This document shows, piece after piece, positions 17,846 through 26,924 of a DNA stretch of 64,000 nt. Position 1 is the stretch's first letter; each line of letters starts with the position of its first letter. The stretch spans positions 682,001 to 746,000 of the forward strand of contig NZ_JACYFS010000001.1 of assembly GCF_014837145.1 (NCBI RefSeq), given 5' to 3'. The stretch comes from Chryseobacterium caseinilyticum. GTDB lineage: Bacteria > Bacteroidota > Bacteroidia > Flavobacteriales > Weeksellaceae. A program made the translations under genes and the position numbers. The notes under the pieces are model-generated. The model had not been told where the DNA came from. It did no database searches and was given only the letters and a program-made list of their open reading frames with translations.

Positions 17846-18340
17846 ATGGAATATCATGCAATCGCAGAAAAATACACCGATTTTAAAGTAACCAAAGACG
17901 GAAAGCCTATCGGACAACTGAATTACAAAAGCTGGTTTAAATTCAGTGCAGAAATTGAAATTGCAAATTCAAAATATCAGGTGGAACCAAAAGGTTTTTG
18001 GGGAACGACGGTAGAAGTGCTGGATGGAAAAAAAGTTATTTTACAATTTACAATGAACTGGGACGGCAACATCGTAATGAAAATATATTTAAATGATATT
18101 GAGAAAAATTACACCTTCAGTCATAAAGGTTTTTTCAGAGAATCATTTGTGCTTACTGATGAAAAAGGAAGCGAACTTTTAATGATGAAACCCCATGTAC
18201 AATGGCGAAGCTTGAATTATGAATATCAAATCTACACTTCGGAAATTCTGGAAACATTTGAAGAAAAAAATATTTTACTGCTGATTTCTCTGCATTGTGC
18301 CAATTATTACATGGCAATGATGATGGGAATGGGAGTTTGA
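17846..18340 (+). CDS. Hypothetical protein, LURP-one/tubby-like beta pattern
   Basis: 164 residues without signal peptide. Alternating short strands (KVTKDGKPIGQLNYKSWFKF, AEIEIANSKYQVEPKGFW, TTVEVLDGKKVILQFTMN) resemble the repeated-strand layout of LURP-one/tubby-like barrels, but I do not recognise a specific family. The C-terminus (LLLISLHCANYYMAMMMGMGV) is a hydrophobic, methionine-rich helix that could sit in the barrel or membrane. It follows the SRPBCC gene by 47 bases on the same strand, so may be co-transcribed. Confidence 0.6.
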   Translation: MEYHAIAEKYTDFKVTKDGKPIGQLNYKSWFKFSAEIEIANSKYQVEPKGFWGTTVEVLDGKKVILQFTMNWDGNIVMKIYLNDIEKNYTFSHKGFFRESFVLTDEKGSELLMMKPHVQWRSLNYEYQIYTSEILETFEEKNILLLISLHCANYYMAMMMGMGV

Positions 18341-18448
18341 GTCAACTATTTGTATCTAAGTGCTGAAACATTTGATTAATTTTCTCTCTGTAATTTGATA
18401 TATTTTGCTTTTAAATTTTAATTATATTCGTTTAATTAAAATAGCCAA

Positions 18449-19600
18449 ATGACGAGACATCAACAGCGTGTGAACGAAGTTCAGCATTTCTTCGATAATA
18501 AAGATACCGTTCTGGGATTCAGAAAACTGCTCGACTGCGCCATGGATACGCAAAGCATGGAGATTTACAGTGAAGCAATCGAGCTTACAGACTGGAAAGA
18601 AAAATTCCCAACCTACACCGACGAACTGATTGAAAAATCTAAAATTCTCCTCGCTAAAATTGAAAAAATTCCCGTGCAGGAGCATTTGACGGAAAAATCT
18701 GTGCTTCGGGCGAGAAATATTTTAAAATCCTACGGCAGCAACAGATTTTCCCTTGGTCCGGTTTCCATGGAGATCAATAAAGGTCAGGTTTACGGTCTCG
18801 TGGGAGAAAACGGAAATGGAAAGACTACGCTTTTAAGAATTTTAGCCAAAGAAATATCTTTTAATGAAGGTGATTTGAATTATTCATTTAACACAGAACC
18901 GAAAGATGATTTTGATCTTTGTACAAAGCTGGTTTACATCCCGCAACGAACGGAAAAATGGTACGGAAGTCTGAAGGATAATCTGAAATTTGTCCTGTCC
19001 AACTACGGCGTAAAACCTGAAGAAAACGAAACCCGGACGCTGATGATGATTGCCCGCCTCGGACTTTGGAATTATAAACATCTGAAATGGAGCGAACTGT
19101 CTTCCGGCTACAAAATGCGTTTCGAACTCGCGAGAACACTGCTCAGACAACCCGAAATTCTGCTTTTGGATGAACCGTTGGCGAATCTTGATGTTTTGGC
19201 TCAACAGGTGATTCTGGAAGATTTAAAATCAATTGCCAACTCCGTCAACAATCCTATTGCTTTGATTTTGAGTTCGCAGCAGCTGTATGAAGTGGAAAAA
19301 GTTTCAGATAAAGTTATTTTCCTGAAAAACGGTCAGTACAAAGACAATTCTGAACTGAATAATGCTGAAAATGATGGTTTGATTATAGAAATCGACACCC
19401 AGAGTTCCAGAGAAAATCTGCTGGATGTTTTCAACGCATTTAATTTAGAAAAACTGAATTTTAACGGTGGTGTTTATGTTGCGTATTTCTCGGCAGATAC
19501 TGAGTTTTATGATGTAATGTCAGCCTTGGGAAATGCCAAAACCGACATTGTTTACATCCGGAATATTTCATCTTCAACCAGACGGTTTTTCGTTAATTAA
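18449..19600 (+). CDS. ABC transporter ATP-binding protein
   Basis: 383 residues. An unusual N-terminal extension of about 85 residues (helical, MTRHQQRVNEVQHFFDNKD...) precedes a complete ATPase domain: Walker A GENGNGKTTLL near 118, signature LSSGYKMRF near 216, Walker B ILLLDEPLANLD near 236; the Q-loop lies in KLVYIPQRTEKW. A C-terminal tail of about 90 residues follows. The adjacent membrane-protein gene, 22 bases downstream, is its likely partner, suggesting an ABC-2-like exporter. The substrate cannot be inferred. Confidence 0.9.
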   Translation: MTRHQQRVNEVQHFFDNKDTVLGFRKLLDCAMDTQSMEIYSEAIELTDWKEKFPTYTDELIEKSKILLAKIEKIPVQEHLTEKSVLRARNILKSYGSNRFSLGPVSMEINKGQVYGLVGENGNGKTTLLRILAKEISFNEGDLNYSFNTEPKDDFDLCTKLVYIPQRTEKWYGSLKDNLKFVLSNYGVKPEENETRTLMMIARLGLWNYKHLKWSELSSGYKMRFELARTLLRQPEILLLDEPLANLDVLAQQVILEDLKSIANSVNNPIALILSSQQLYEVEKVSDKVIFLKNGQYKDNSELNNAENDGLIIEIDTQSSRENLLDVFNAFNLEKLNFNGGVYVAYFSADTEFYDVMSALGNAKTDIVYIRNISSSTRRFFVN

Positions 19601-19622
19601 TCCATCATTAATTTAAATTACA

Positions 19623-21427
19623 ATGCAAAAAATAAATCAATTCAATCAATATCTGCTTGAGAAATATCCGACCATTTGGAATACCAAAATTGTCTGGATG
19701 CTTTCGGCGGGTATTATAGTTCATATCTTATTTTTTATTATCGGTTATGTTTCGCATATTAATCCAAAATCATTGCAGACATCGAACGTTACAGACGATT
19801 ACTTCCGTGACGGAATTATTCTGATCCATCTTATCATTTCCATTCTGATGATCGTCGGATGGCTGATTATGATGCTTAAAAATAATGCTTTCAAGAATTT
19901 TTACCCAAATTCCAAAGGAAAACTCTTCTCTCAGTTCTTCCAGTATTTTGTAATTATTTTTGTCTGCACCACTTTTTATTTTCCGTACATGATTGGTTTC
20001 AGAATGTACATCAACAACAAATATCCTGATGCCGAGATGAAAAAGAACATCGAAACCATCAACCTTGGTAAGGCTTTCTTAAGTCAGGATCTGGAATTAT
20101 ATACAGAGTATATCAGTTTAATACGGTTTACTCGAAAACTTCATACAAAAAAGACAGTTACAGTGAATTTATTGTCCCTGAGCCGGAGAGATCTCAGAAA
20201 ATAGAAGCAATCTATTCTGAGCGAAACGGCGGCAAATCTGAAACATTTTATTTCAAGAAAGACGTTGTAGATATGTCTTCCTATATCAAATCTGACGGCA
20301 TCAGTTTCTACAATTTCTCCGATTTGTTTTATGAATACGAAAACAGAATCAGCGATTACCGAAATACCCGCTATTACGAAGATGATAGTGCTGATAATAG
20401 ATTTACAGAACTTAAAAAGAAAAAAGCCGAAATCAACAGAAAAACGGCAGAGCTTTTAGATAAAAACAATGCAGCTGAAATCGAAAAATTACTGTCACAG
20501 TTCCTGAAAATTTCGAGTCAGTTTGCCATTGAAAATAATCTGGAAGCAAAGCAGTGGACTAAAATGGTTTATGCACCGACAGATTTTAAAGTCCGGTACT
20601 TTATCAAAAAATACAGACCGTTGAAAGGACAGGAATATGATCCTGATAATTCTGAATATTATGATGAAGTTGCTGTAGCAGCTGATTCCGCGGTGAGTAT
20701 TGTAGACGCTGATGCAGCTATTGTGAACGGAGAAGGCGAAATTGTCAACGACAGCATTCTGGTCAGAGATTTCAATCCAGAGATCAGTTCACAAATTTCT
20801 CCCGAAGATTATTTTAAGAAAAACACAACCGAATATTACTATTACTCGAACAACCTGAAGGACTTTCTCACCAGCGTTGACGATGTAAAATCTTACGATT
20901 TTTTCTCAGAAAACATTCACATTTATCTCTGGATCGCGTTTTTTCTGGCGACATTTATTTTCAGTTTCAGAATAACAGGTTTGAAATCTATTTTATTCAG
21001 CGTAATATCTGCAGGATTGCTTGCGCTGGCCGTCACTTTAATCACCGTTTTGTACGCAGTTTCCAGAACCGGTGGCGAAGAGTATTTTGTGTCTTATCTG
21101 GCATTGCTTATCTCCATCTTCATCCTTTCAATCCCGATTTTCAGAATGAAAAGATTCAACAAAATGGTGACTTCTGTTTTTGTTAATATCTCGCTGAACG
21201 GCTTTGTTTTATTTGTTCTTCTGTTGTTTGTAATCGTTTCAATGCATCAAAAAGCGGCTTGCCAAGGCACAGTTTATGATCCTATACTTGATGTTGCTTA
21301 CGAAGACTGTCATTCAATTATAGAAATATTAGATTTAAATCTCAGCTATATTTTATTAATTGTGGGCTTTATTTTTACGTACTTCTACACAGCCATCCTC
21401 CAAAAATGGAAGGCAATACCGGAATAA
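19623..21427 (+). pseudogene. ABC transporter membrane subunit, disrupted by a 2-base frameshift
   Basis: Two overlapping frames (19623-20204, and one open from 20072 with its first ATG at 20273 running to 21427) together make a protein of about 600 residues. Skipping two bases in TATAT at 20109-20113 joins ...DLELYTEY to QFNTVYSKTSYKKDSYSEF and gives one continuous reading; the total span of 1805 bases is 3 x 601 + 2, as expected. Membrane helices occur near residues 25-45, 75-95 and 105-125 of the first part and four or five more near the end (YLWIAFFLATFIFSF, LLALAVTLITVLYAV, FVLFVLLLFVIVSMH). It is probably the permease for the preceding ATPase. Real inactivation, slippage in the AT repeat, or sequencing error are all possible. 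Confidence 0.75.
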
Positions 21428-21436
21428 TTTTAATCT

Positions 21437-21465
21437 AAACCTCGTAAGTTTCTTATGAGGTTTTT
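21437..21465 (+). terminator. Intrinsic terminator after the ABC transporter genes
   Basis: Stem AAACCTCGTAAG / CTTATGAGGTTT (21437-21448 and 21452-21463) followed by TT; one internal mismatch. It separates the transporter from the WYL regulator, whose start is 40 bases further on. Confidence 0.7.
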
Positions 21466-21505
21466 GCTTTAATATTTTAAATTTGCAATTAGGCAACATC
21501 AATAT

Positions 21506-22411
21506 ATGAACAGAAGATTTTTGAGACTCACAATGTTGGTTAGAACTATTTTAGAAAATAACGGGAAGTTGACTTTTAAAGACATTTGCATAATAGTTTT
21601 AAAAAAGTTTGAAGTTTATTCCGGCAATTTAAATTTAGAATTGAAAAAATATAGTTCCTCGACTTTTGAGAAAGACAAAACGGCAATCTTTGATTTGTGG
21701 AAAATAGAGATTAAATGCGATAATTATAATAGATATTCCATACATGATGTTTCAGAAAGCATCTTCCAGAATGATTTGATGAACTCTGCAATATTTTTAG
21801 CTTCATTAAATTCTGATATGTTACTTCCAGGATTCGTCATTCCAGAAACAAGACAAAATACAGGAATAGATTATTTTCATGTGATTTCTGAGGCAATTGA
21901 AGCGAAGAAGAAGCTTAAAATTTCTTATTTCGATTATATTTCACAAAATAAGAAAGAGAAAATTATCAATCCGTACCGATTGAAACAGAAAGATTTTAAA
22001 TGGTATGTTTTAGCTGATGATGAGAAAGATCCTGCAATTCCTTTCAAAAGTTATGCATTAGAAAGAATCAGAAAAATAGAAGAAGCTGGAAGATTTCGAC
22101 CTCAAAATATTGATTTTGAAACGCCATACAAAAATGCTATGGGAATGTTTACAAATGGAGAACCGGAAAAAATGATTCTGGAATATGATTTACGTGATGG
22201 AAATTACCTGAAAGCCAATCCCATTCATCAATCCCAAACAATTGTTTCTGAAAACAAAGAAAACATTCAGTTTGAATTTTTTGTAAAACCCAACGAAAAT
22301 TTTCTTATGGAATTGATGAAAAGATCTTGGTCTCTAAAAATTATTGAACCGATTTCCCTGAAGGAAAAAATAAGGAGTTACTGGGAAAGGGCTTTGGAGA
22401 GGAATGGATGA
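21506..22411 (+). CDS. WYL-domain transcriptional regulator
   Basis: 301 residues. An N-terminal winged-helix region (residues 1-80, FLRLTMLVRTILENNGKLTF) is followed by the WYL domain (about 120-205: LKISYFDYISQNKKEKIINP, then YRLKQKDFKWYVLADDE with the W-Y-V-L signature, and FKSYALERIRKI) and a C-terminal WCX-type extension. WYL regulators bind nucleotide-type ligands and often repress phage-defence operons. Its 3' end faces the 3' end of the AT-rich three-gene operon at 22434-25417, 22 bases away, so a functional link is suggested by proximity only. Confidence 0.88.
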   Translation: MNRRFLRLTMLVRTILENNGKLTFKDICIIVLKKFEVYSGNLNLELKKYSSSTFEKDKTAIFDLWKIEIKCDNYNRYSIHDVSESIFQNDLMNSAIFLASLNSDMLLPGFVIPETRQNTGIDYFHVISEAIEAKKKLKISYFDYISQNKKEKIINPYRLKQKDFKWYVLADDEKDPAIPFKSYALERIRKIEEAGRFRPQNIDFETPYKNAMGMFTNGEPEKMILEYDLRDGNYLKANPIHQSQTIVSENKENIQFEFFVKPNENFLMELMKRSWSLKIIEPISLKEKIRSYWERALERNG

Positions 22412-22433
22412 AATTTTAATTTAGTGATTTTAT

Positions 22434-23492
22434 TTATTGGATGATTATTTCATTCGAATATTTCTCTACTAATTTATTATGCCATTCACTAAAAAGTTCA
22501 CGCTGTTTAAAAAACCAATGGTTTGTAATTTGATATTCAGTTCCATTAGAGTCCTTAAAAAAGTCCTTAGAATAATATCTTTCTTTTTTTTCTTCAGATT
22601 TATTTTGTAATACTGCGTAATCTAATCCAAAAAAGTCCTTACATATTACTTTGTCTAAAAGTATTGGTAAAATTACCATATCCAAATTCAGCTCTTTAAT
22701 TTCAGCTAATTTCCCAAAGATAAATTCTTTATTTTTTGATAAAAATTCATCGCTTTTTATAATAGCAGTTTCTGACAGTTTTTCTTCTTTTTTTTCTTCC
22801 GCTAAAATTTCCTTTCTCACTTCTATGAATGAAATTTTTTTCTCATCAATCATTTTTTTTGCTATGTCATGATATTCTTGTGTAACATTCTGGATATTTA
22901 ATCCTTTTGGTAATAAATGATTAGGATTATAAAGTTCAATGCATAAAGCTTTAATTAAATTTTTAATCTCAGAATTACGTTTATCTTGGTGTTCGGGTTT
23001 ATCCATAATATAATTGAGATAATCAGGAATAATTACAATGTTCCACAATGAACTGAAATATAATGGATTTGTAACTTCTCCCCAAACGTGAGAAATTGTA
23101 TAATTTATTATGTGGCTATAACTTCCAGAACTTATAAGATGAGATGTATATTCGTGAATTTTTTTCACCAAAGTCTGATTTCCTGTTCCATCAAAAAACA
23201 CTGAAATAGAAGTATCTCTATGAATTAAATTATTTTCAATAAGTTTTTGTGCATTATTTTTATACTTATTATTTTTTGCGCCAACTTTTTTACCATCTGA
23301 ATAATAAACCCCACCAAGTTTTCGTGAAAAACGTACTGGTAGCTTTTCTTTTTTTTCAATAATGTTGAGCATTTCAGCTGCACGTTTCTCCACAAATTCA
23401 GGTTTGATAAATAAACAAGATTCCACAAAATACTCCTTAAAATCTTTGTTTTGAGTTTCAACCATATTAATAAGTTTGTCAGTTCCATTCAT
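22434..23492 (-). CDS. Unknown protein with an HNH-like motif
   Basis: 352 residues, no signal peptide or membrane helix, rich in Lys and Asn. Residues about 130-165 (ISHVWGEVTNPLYF...LWNIVIIPDYLNY) place H135, N151 and N160 in the H-x15-N-x8-N spacing of HNH nucleases, with the hydrophobic WNIVIIP strand that often surrounds the middle Asn; no zinc cysteines are present. A charged coiled-coil-like stretch (EILAEEKKEEKLSETAI) follows. It is the last gene of a three-gene operon (38-base gap) with an AlbA_2 protein. The nuclease call is an inference from spacing and could be wrong. Confidence 0.6.
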   Translation of the reverse strand: MNGTDKLINMVETQNKDFKEYFVESCLFIKPEFVEKRAAEMLNIIEKKEKLPVRFSRKLGGVYYSDGKKVGAKNNKYKNNAQKLIENNLIHRDTSISVFFDGTGNQTLVKKIHEYTSHLISSGSYSHIINYTISHVWGEVTNPLYFSSLWNIVIIPDYLNYIMDKPEHQDKRNSEIKNLIKALCIELYNPNHLLPKGLNIQNVTQEYHDIAKKMIDEKKISFIEVRKEILAEEKKEEKLSETAIIKSDEFLSKNKEFIFGKLAEIKELNLDMVILPILLDKVICKDFFGLDYAVLQNKSEEKKERYYSKDFFKDSNGTEYQITNHWFFKQRELFSEWHNKLVEKYSNEIIIQ

Positions 23493-23530
23493 GCTATTTC
23501 AATTTTTACAAATATATATCAATTCACCCA

Positions 23531-24385
23531 CTAAAGAAAACTCCTATCCAAATCCAACACATTCCCAAAGCGGTTTCTGAAATAAAACTCCTTTTTATAC
23601 AGAACAGCTGTTTCAGATTTTGAAATCTCAAATTTTACAAACTTCTTCCCAAAATAATTATGTTTTGAAAGTTTAATCAGATCTAAGTGTTTCTCAAAGT
23701 TTTTTTCAAGATGATTTTTTAAGGCACTGCAGGTTTCAAAAAGTTTTTCATTTCCGTCTTCAATGCTGAAATTTTCGTCTTGTCCGAAAATAATTGTTCC
23801 CTTTCCTGAATTGAGAAATGCGCAAACTGTTTCCAAAATTATATCAACACTGTTTTTTAAATTATATTCTACAAACTCAATTTCTTCGACATTTCGGTTT
23901 TGTAAACTTTCAAGCAATTTCTTCCCAATCGCAGTATTGAAAGGAATTTCTATATTGTATTTTTCATTTCTTTTAAAATTAATTTTCAATAGATGATAAT
24001 ATTTTTTCTCTGTACTTCGACCAATTTGCTGTTTACGCTGATCGGTTTTAGACAAATCAAAATGTGCATCAAGCAGATAATGTTTATCTTTTTTATCAGC
24101 AATTCCAAAACATTTAAAATCTTCATTAATTCGCATTTGAATTGACAATCCTCGGTTAAATTTCTCAGGATTTTGATAGATAATTTTTCCATTTTCTGTA
24201 GTTATAATTTCACTTTCACCGTGCAATATTTCTATAGCTGCGTCGTAATATTCAAAAGCTTTATTTCTGGCTTCAGGAATATCAAGATCAGTGAATATTT
24301 TCTGGTGTAAGATCTTTAGTCCAACACTGTTCTCAACAAATTGGGTTGTCACTACATAACTGATTAGAGGGTTTTGTGCGTGCAT
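23531..24385 (-). CDS. Schlafen/AlbA_2-domain protein
   Basis: 284 residues. The C-terminal half matches the AlbA_2 (Schlafen-like, putative nucleic-acid/ATP-binding) pattern: EEIEFVEYNLKN, then ILETVCAFLNSGKGTIIFGQ near 185-205, FGKKFVKFEISKS and the closing KKEFYFRNRFGNVLDL. The N-terminal 150 residues are of unknown type and share the pattern G(L/Y)..Q.IF...(x)AR..A...Y with the next gene's product, suggesting a common module. AlbA_2 proteins recur in phage-defence islands. It is the middle gene of the operon, 18 bases from its upstream neighbour. Confidence 0.75.
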   Translation of the reverse strand: MHAQNPLISYVVTTQFVENSVGLKILHQKIFTDLDIPEARNKAFEYYDAAIEILHGESEIITTENGKIIYQNPEKFNRGLSIQMRINEDFKCFGIADKKDKHYLLDAHFDLSKTDQRKQQIGRSTEKKYYHLLKINFKRNEKYNIEIPFNTAIGKKLLESLQNRNVEEIEFVEYNLKNSVDIILETVCAFLNSGKGTIIFGQDENFSIEDGNEKLFETCSALKNHLEKNFEKHLDLIKLSKHNYFGKKFVKFEISKSETAVLYKKEFYFRNRFGNVLDLDRSFL

Positions 24386-24403
24386 AAGATTATTTTTTTG
24401 CTG

Positions 24404-25417
24404 TTATAAAATGTCTAATAAGATTCTTAATTCCGGATTAATGTATTCGTAATCTAAAATCTCACAAAGCAATGTATCTTCACTCGCTTCAGTAACACCG
24501 AGATTTGAACGGAAATATACTTTACCTGTTTTAGCGTGTATAATGCTTTCTCTGTCATTATTGATCTGTTCAAAAACCATGTAAATTTTATCTTCAATTT
24601 CTACTCGCGTAAAAAAAGTTAGCGGCTTTTTAGAAGGATACATTTTTTCGAAAAAGCGCAGATATTTACATGTTGTTTTCTTATTTTTAAAAGGAAAAAA
24701 AACATATTTTAAACCTTTGGAATTCACCAGGGAAAGATAGATTCTTTCAAACTCAAAATATTTTTCTGTCGTTATAATTTCTTTTTCAAAAGCATTATCG
24801 TCACGGTAAAATACTTCTTTGGCTTCATGTGTTTTTTCTAATTTGTTGAAGTGTTTTTCAGAAACCAAATCTTCAAGTTCAGCATAAACAATTTGATTTG
24901 CAGGGTTAAAAGTTTTCAGCAGTCTTCGCTCAGCAGATAGAGAAATAAAATAATTTGCATTTCTAAATTCAAAAATAGAATAAGATCTTTTCATATGCGG
25001 AATATCAATATCGCCGTGATAACTAAGACGAATAGAAAGAAAACCGTAGAAATTCAGTGTTTCATCTGCTTTTCTTTCGTTTGTCTGATTGATGACTGCA
25101 TCTTTTCGGATATAATCATTAAAGTGATAAGTGATTTTACATTCAGAAAGTTTTTTGAAATTTAAAATTTGATTGTCTTTATGATAAAAACTTTCTTCCA
25201 AAGTCGTTATTTGCTTAAGGTCGGTAGAATTTGCATTTTCAAAGTCAAATATCTGAATGACATTTTTCTCTAAAGCATCATTTACAATCTTTGATAAATA
25301 ATGTAAGGCCTCCTGTCTTGCAACAAGTAAATTTTCATTTTTAAATATTTGTGTCTCGTAACCAAGCATCAGATGTAACATTGGTGGCACTATTACAGTG
25401 TAATTAAAATCATTCAT
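24404..25417 (-). CDS. Unknown protein sharing an N-terminal module with the AlbA_2 neighbour
   Basis: 337 residues, soluble, no family recognised. The start (VPPMLHLMLGYETQIFKNEN, then LLVARQEALHYLSKIVNDAL) parallels the start of the downstream AlbA_2 protein; the end (SIIHAKTGKVYFRSNLGVTE) also recalls that protein's YFRNRFGNVL. It may be a diverged paralogue that lost the AlbA_2 core, or a specificity partner. It is the first gene of the operon, preceded by a 21-base palindrome. Codon choice is strongly A/T-biased like the rest of the operon. Confidence 0.7.
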   Translation of the reverse strand: MNDFNYTVIVPPMLHLMLGYETQIFKNENLLVARQEALHYLSKIVNDALEKNVIQIFDFENANSTDLKQITTLEESFYHKDNQILNFKKLSECKITYHFNDYIRKDAVINQTNERKADETLNFYGFLSIRLSYHGDIDIPHMKRSYSIFEFRNANYFISLSAERRLLKTFNPANQIVYAELEDLVSEKHFNKLEKTHEAKEVFYRDDNAFEKEIITTEKYFEFERIYLSLVNSKGLKYVFFPFKNKKTTCKYLRFFEKMYPSKKPLTFFTRVEIEDKIYMVFEQINNDRESIIHAKTGKVYFRSNLGVTEASEDTLLCEILDYEYINPELRILLDIL

Positions 25418-25456
25418 AACTTATTTTTCTAATTATTTTGCAAAGTAATGTGGCGC

Positions 25457-25477
25457 GACTGTCAAAAACTGGCAGTC
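25457..25477. promoter_or_regulatory. 21-base palindrome, candidate operator of the AlbA_2 operon
   Basis: GACTGTCA-AAAAC-TGGCAGTC has 8-base arms with one mismatch. It lies 8 bases upstream of TTACTTTG (minus strand, 25448-25441), a near match to the Bacteroidetes -7 box. It is more G/C-rich than its surroundings and lies where a repressor would block transcription of the minus-strand operon. Confidence 0.55.
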
Positions 25478-25600
25478 TCAAATTTTATTTTCATTTAAAT
25501 ATAATTTCATTTAAATCAATATTTATTTTAACAAATTTTATCAAACTCAAAAACCAATTTCTCCTATCCATTTTGTAATTTTAGCAAAATTTAAAATAAA

Positions 25601-26206
25601 GTGAAAAAGTTATTATTCGCAGTTTGCATATCAGCGTCTGCTTTCAGTTTTGCACAGGATTATTCGGTACCGGCAGCGAGCCCTCGTCAGAAAGTGGAGC
25701 AACAGTTTTCAATGTCTAAAATCACTATCGATTACGGAAGACCAGGCGTAAAAGGAAGAAAAATATTTGGAGAACTGGTTCCTTACGGACAAGTTTGGAG
25801 AGCGGGTGCAAACTCATCTACAAAAATCACCTTCGGTCAGGCATTAAATTTCGGAGGAAAAATGGTTCCGGCAGGAACTTACGGATTGTTCATCGTACCA
25901 ACAGAAAAAGACTGGAAAGTGATTTTAAACAAAGATTTCCAACAGTGGGGTGCTTACACGTATGACGCTAAAAACGATGTGGTAGATGTAACTGTACCTG
26001 TAAATAAATTGGCTGACAAACAGGAGTGGTTTGAAATCACCATCAATCCAACAGACGAAAACTCAGGAAATCTCGTGATTAAATGGGATATGGCTCAGGC
26101 TGAAGTCGCTTTGAAGCCGGCAAAACCTGATGCAGTTACCAAAATTGCTGAGAAATTAAAGGAAATCAAAAAAATAGAAGCTGACGCTGCCAAAACAAAA
26201 AGTTAA
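25601..26206 (+). CDS. DUF2911-domain secreted protein
   Basis: 201 residues starting from GTG at 25601; MKKLLFAVCISASAFSFAQD is a clear signal peptide with cleavage after FAQ-type Ala. The DUF2911 core follows: RQKVEQQFSMSKITIDYGRP, PYGQVWRAGANSSTKITFGQ, then MVPAGTYGLFIVPTEKDW. The function of the family is unknown; it is common in Bacteroidetes envelopes. The C-terminal tail is lysine-rich and helical. The gene is divergent from the AlbA_2 operon and 18 bases ahead of a GNAT gene. Confidence 0.92.
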   Translation: MKKLLFAVCISASAFSFAQDYSVPAASPRQKVEQQFSMSKITIDYGRPGVKGRKIFGELVPYGQVWRAGANSSTKITFGQALNFGGKMVPAGTYGLFIVPTEKDWKVILNKDFQQWGAYTYDAKNDVVDVTVPVNKLADKQEWFEITINPTDENSGNLVIKWDMAQAEVALKPAKPDAVTKIAEKLKEIKKIEADAAKTKS

Positions 26207-26223
26207 GAATAAAATTTCTAAAG

Positions 26224-26760
26224 ATGAATTTTTCTATTCAGCCTGTTTTGGAAAACGGAGAATACCAATTAATCCCCTTGCAGCAAGGGGATTTTGAGTT
26301 GCTGTATGAAGTGGCTTCCAATCCGAAAGTCTGGGAGCAGCATCCCAATAAAGACCGCTACAAAAGAGAAGTTTTTGAAAACTTTTTTAAAGGTGCACTG
26401 GAAAGTCAGGGTGCTTTTAAAATTGTAGAAAAGTCAACCGGAAATATTTTGGGAAGTACGCGTTTTTACGATTTTGATGAAGCTAAAAACGGCATTTTCA
26501 TCGGCTATACTTTTTACGGAACCAACTCCTGGGGAAAAGGCATCAATCCACAAATTAAAAAACTGATGATGGATTACATTTTCCAGTTTGTTGATACAGT
26601 CTATTTTCATATCGGAAAAGAAAATTTCCGGTCACAGATTGCTTTGGAAAGGCTGGGCGGAAAGAAAATTGATGAAGAAGAAATTGCTTACTTCGGTGAA
26701 CCTACACGAACTAATTTTGTGTACCAAATAAAAAAGGAAAATCACTTTAGTGGGAATTGA
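26224..26760 (+). CDS. GNAT-family N-acetyltransferase (RimJ/RimL-like)
   Basis: 178 residues of the acetyl-CoA-dependent GNAT fold: the start LIPLQQGDFELLYEVASNP is the RimJ-type opening, FKIVEKSTGNILGSTRFYDF and NGIFIGYTFYGTNSWGKGIN form the central sheet and the acetyl-CoA loop, and ENFRSQIALERLGGKKIDEE the last helix. In this subgroup the substrate may be a small amine, a protein N-terminus or an antibiotic; the sequence does not decide. It probably shares a transcript with the DUF2911 gene. Confidence 0.88.
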   Translation: MNFSIQPVLENGEYQLIPLQQGDFELLYEVASNPKVWEQHPNKDRYKREVFENFFKGALESQGAFKIVEKSTGNILGSTRFYDFDEAKNGIFIGYTFYGTNSWGKGINPQIKKLMMDYIFQFVDTVYFHIGKENFRSQIALERLGGKKIDEEEIAYFGEPTRTNFVYQIKKENHFSGN

Positions 26761-26887
26761 TTTCCCGCAGATATTGCTGATGGAGTAGATTCTACCAGAT
26801 TTAAAAATTTGTTAAGCATAATATTGTTAAACAATTGTAGCTTTAGAATTAGAAAGGCTTTATGAAACTTAAAACAGAATTATTTTA

Positions 26888-26918
26888 AAAATCTTTCGTG
26901 AACTTTTGCGTTTAAAAA
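26888..26918. repeat. Fragment of the AACGCAAAG-type repeat (right end)
   Basis: AAAATCTTTCGTGAACTTTT followed by GCGTTTAAAAA resembles the right terminal sequence of the 13866-14066 element. It sits just before the cupin gene and probably supplies part of its leader. Confidence 0.35.
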
Positions 26919-26924
26919 TAAATT

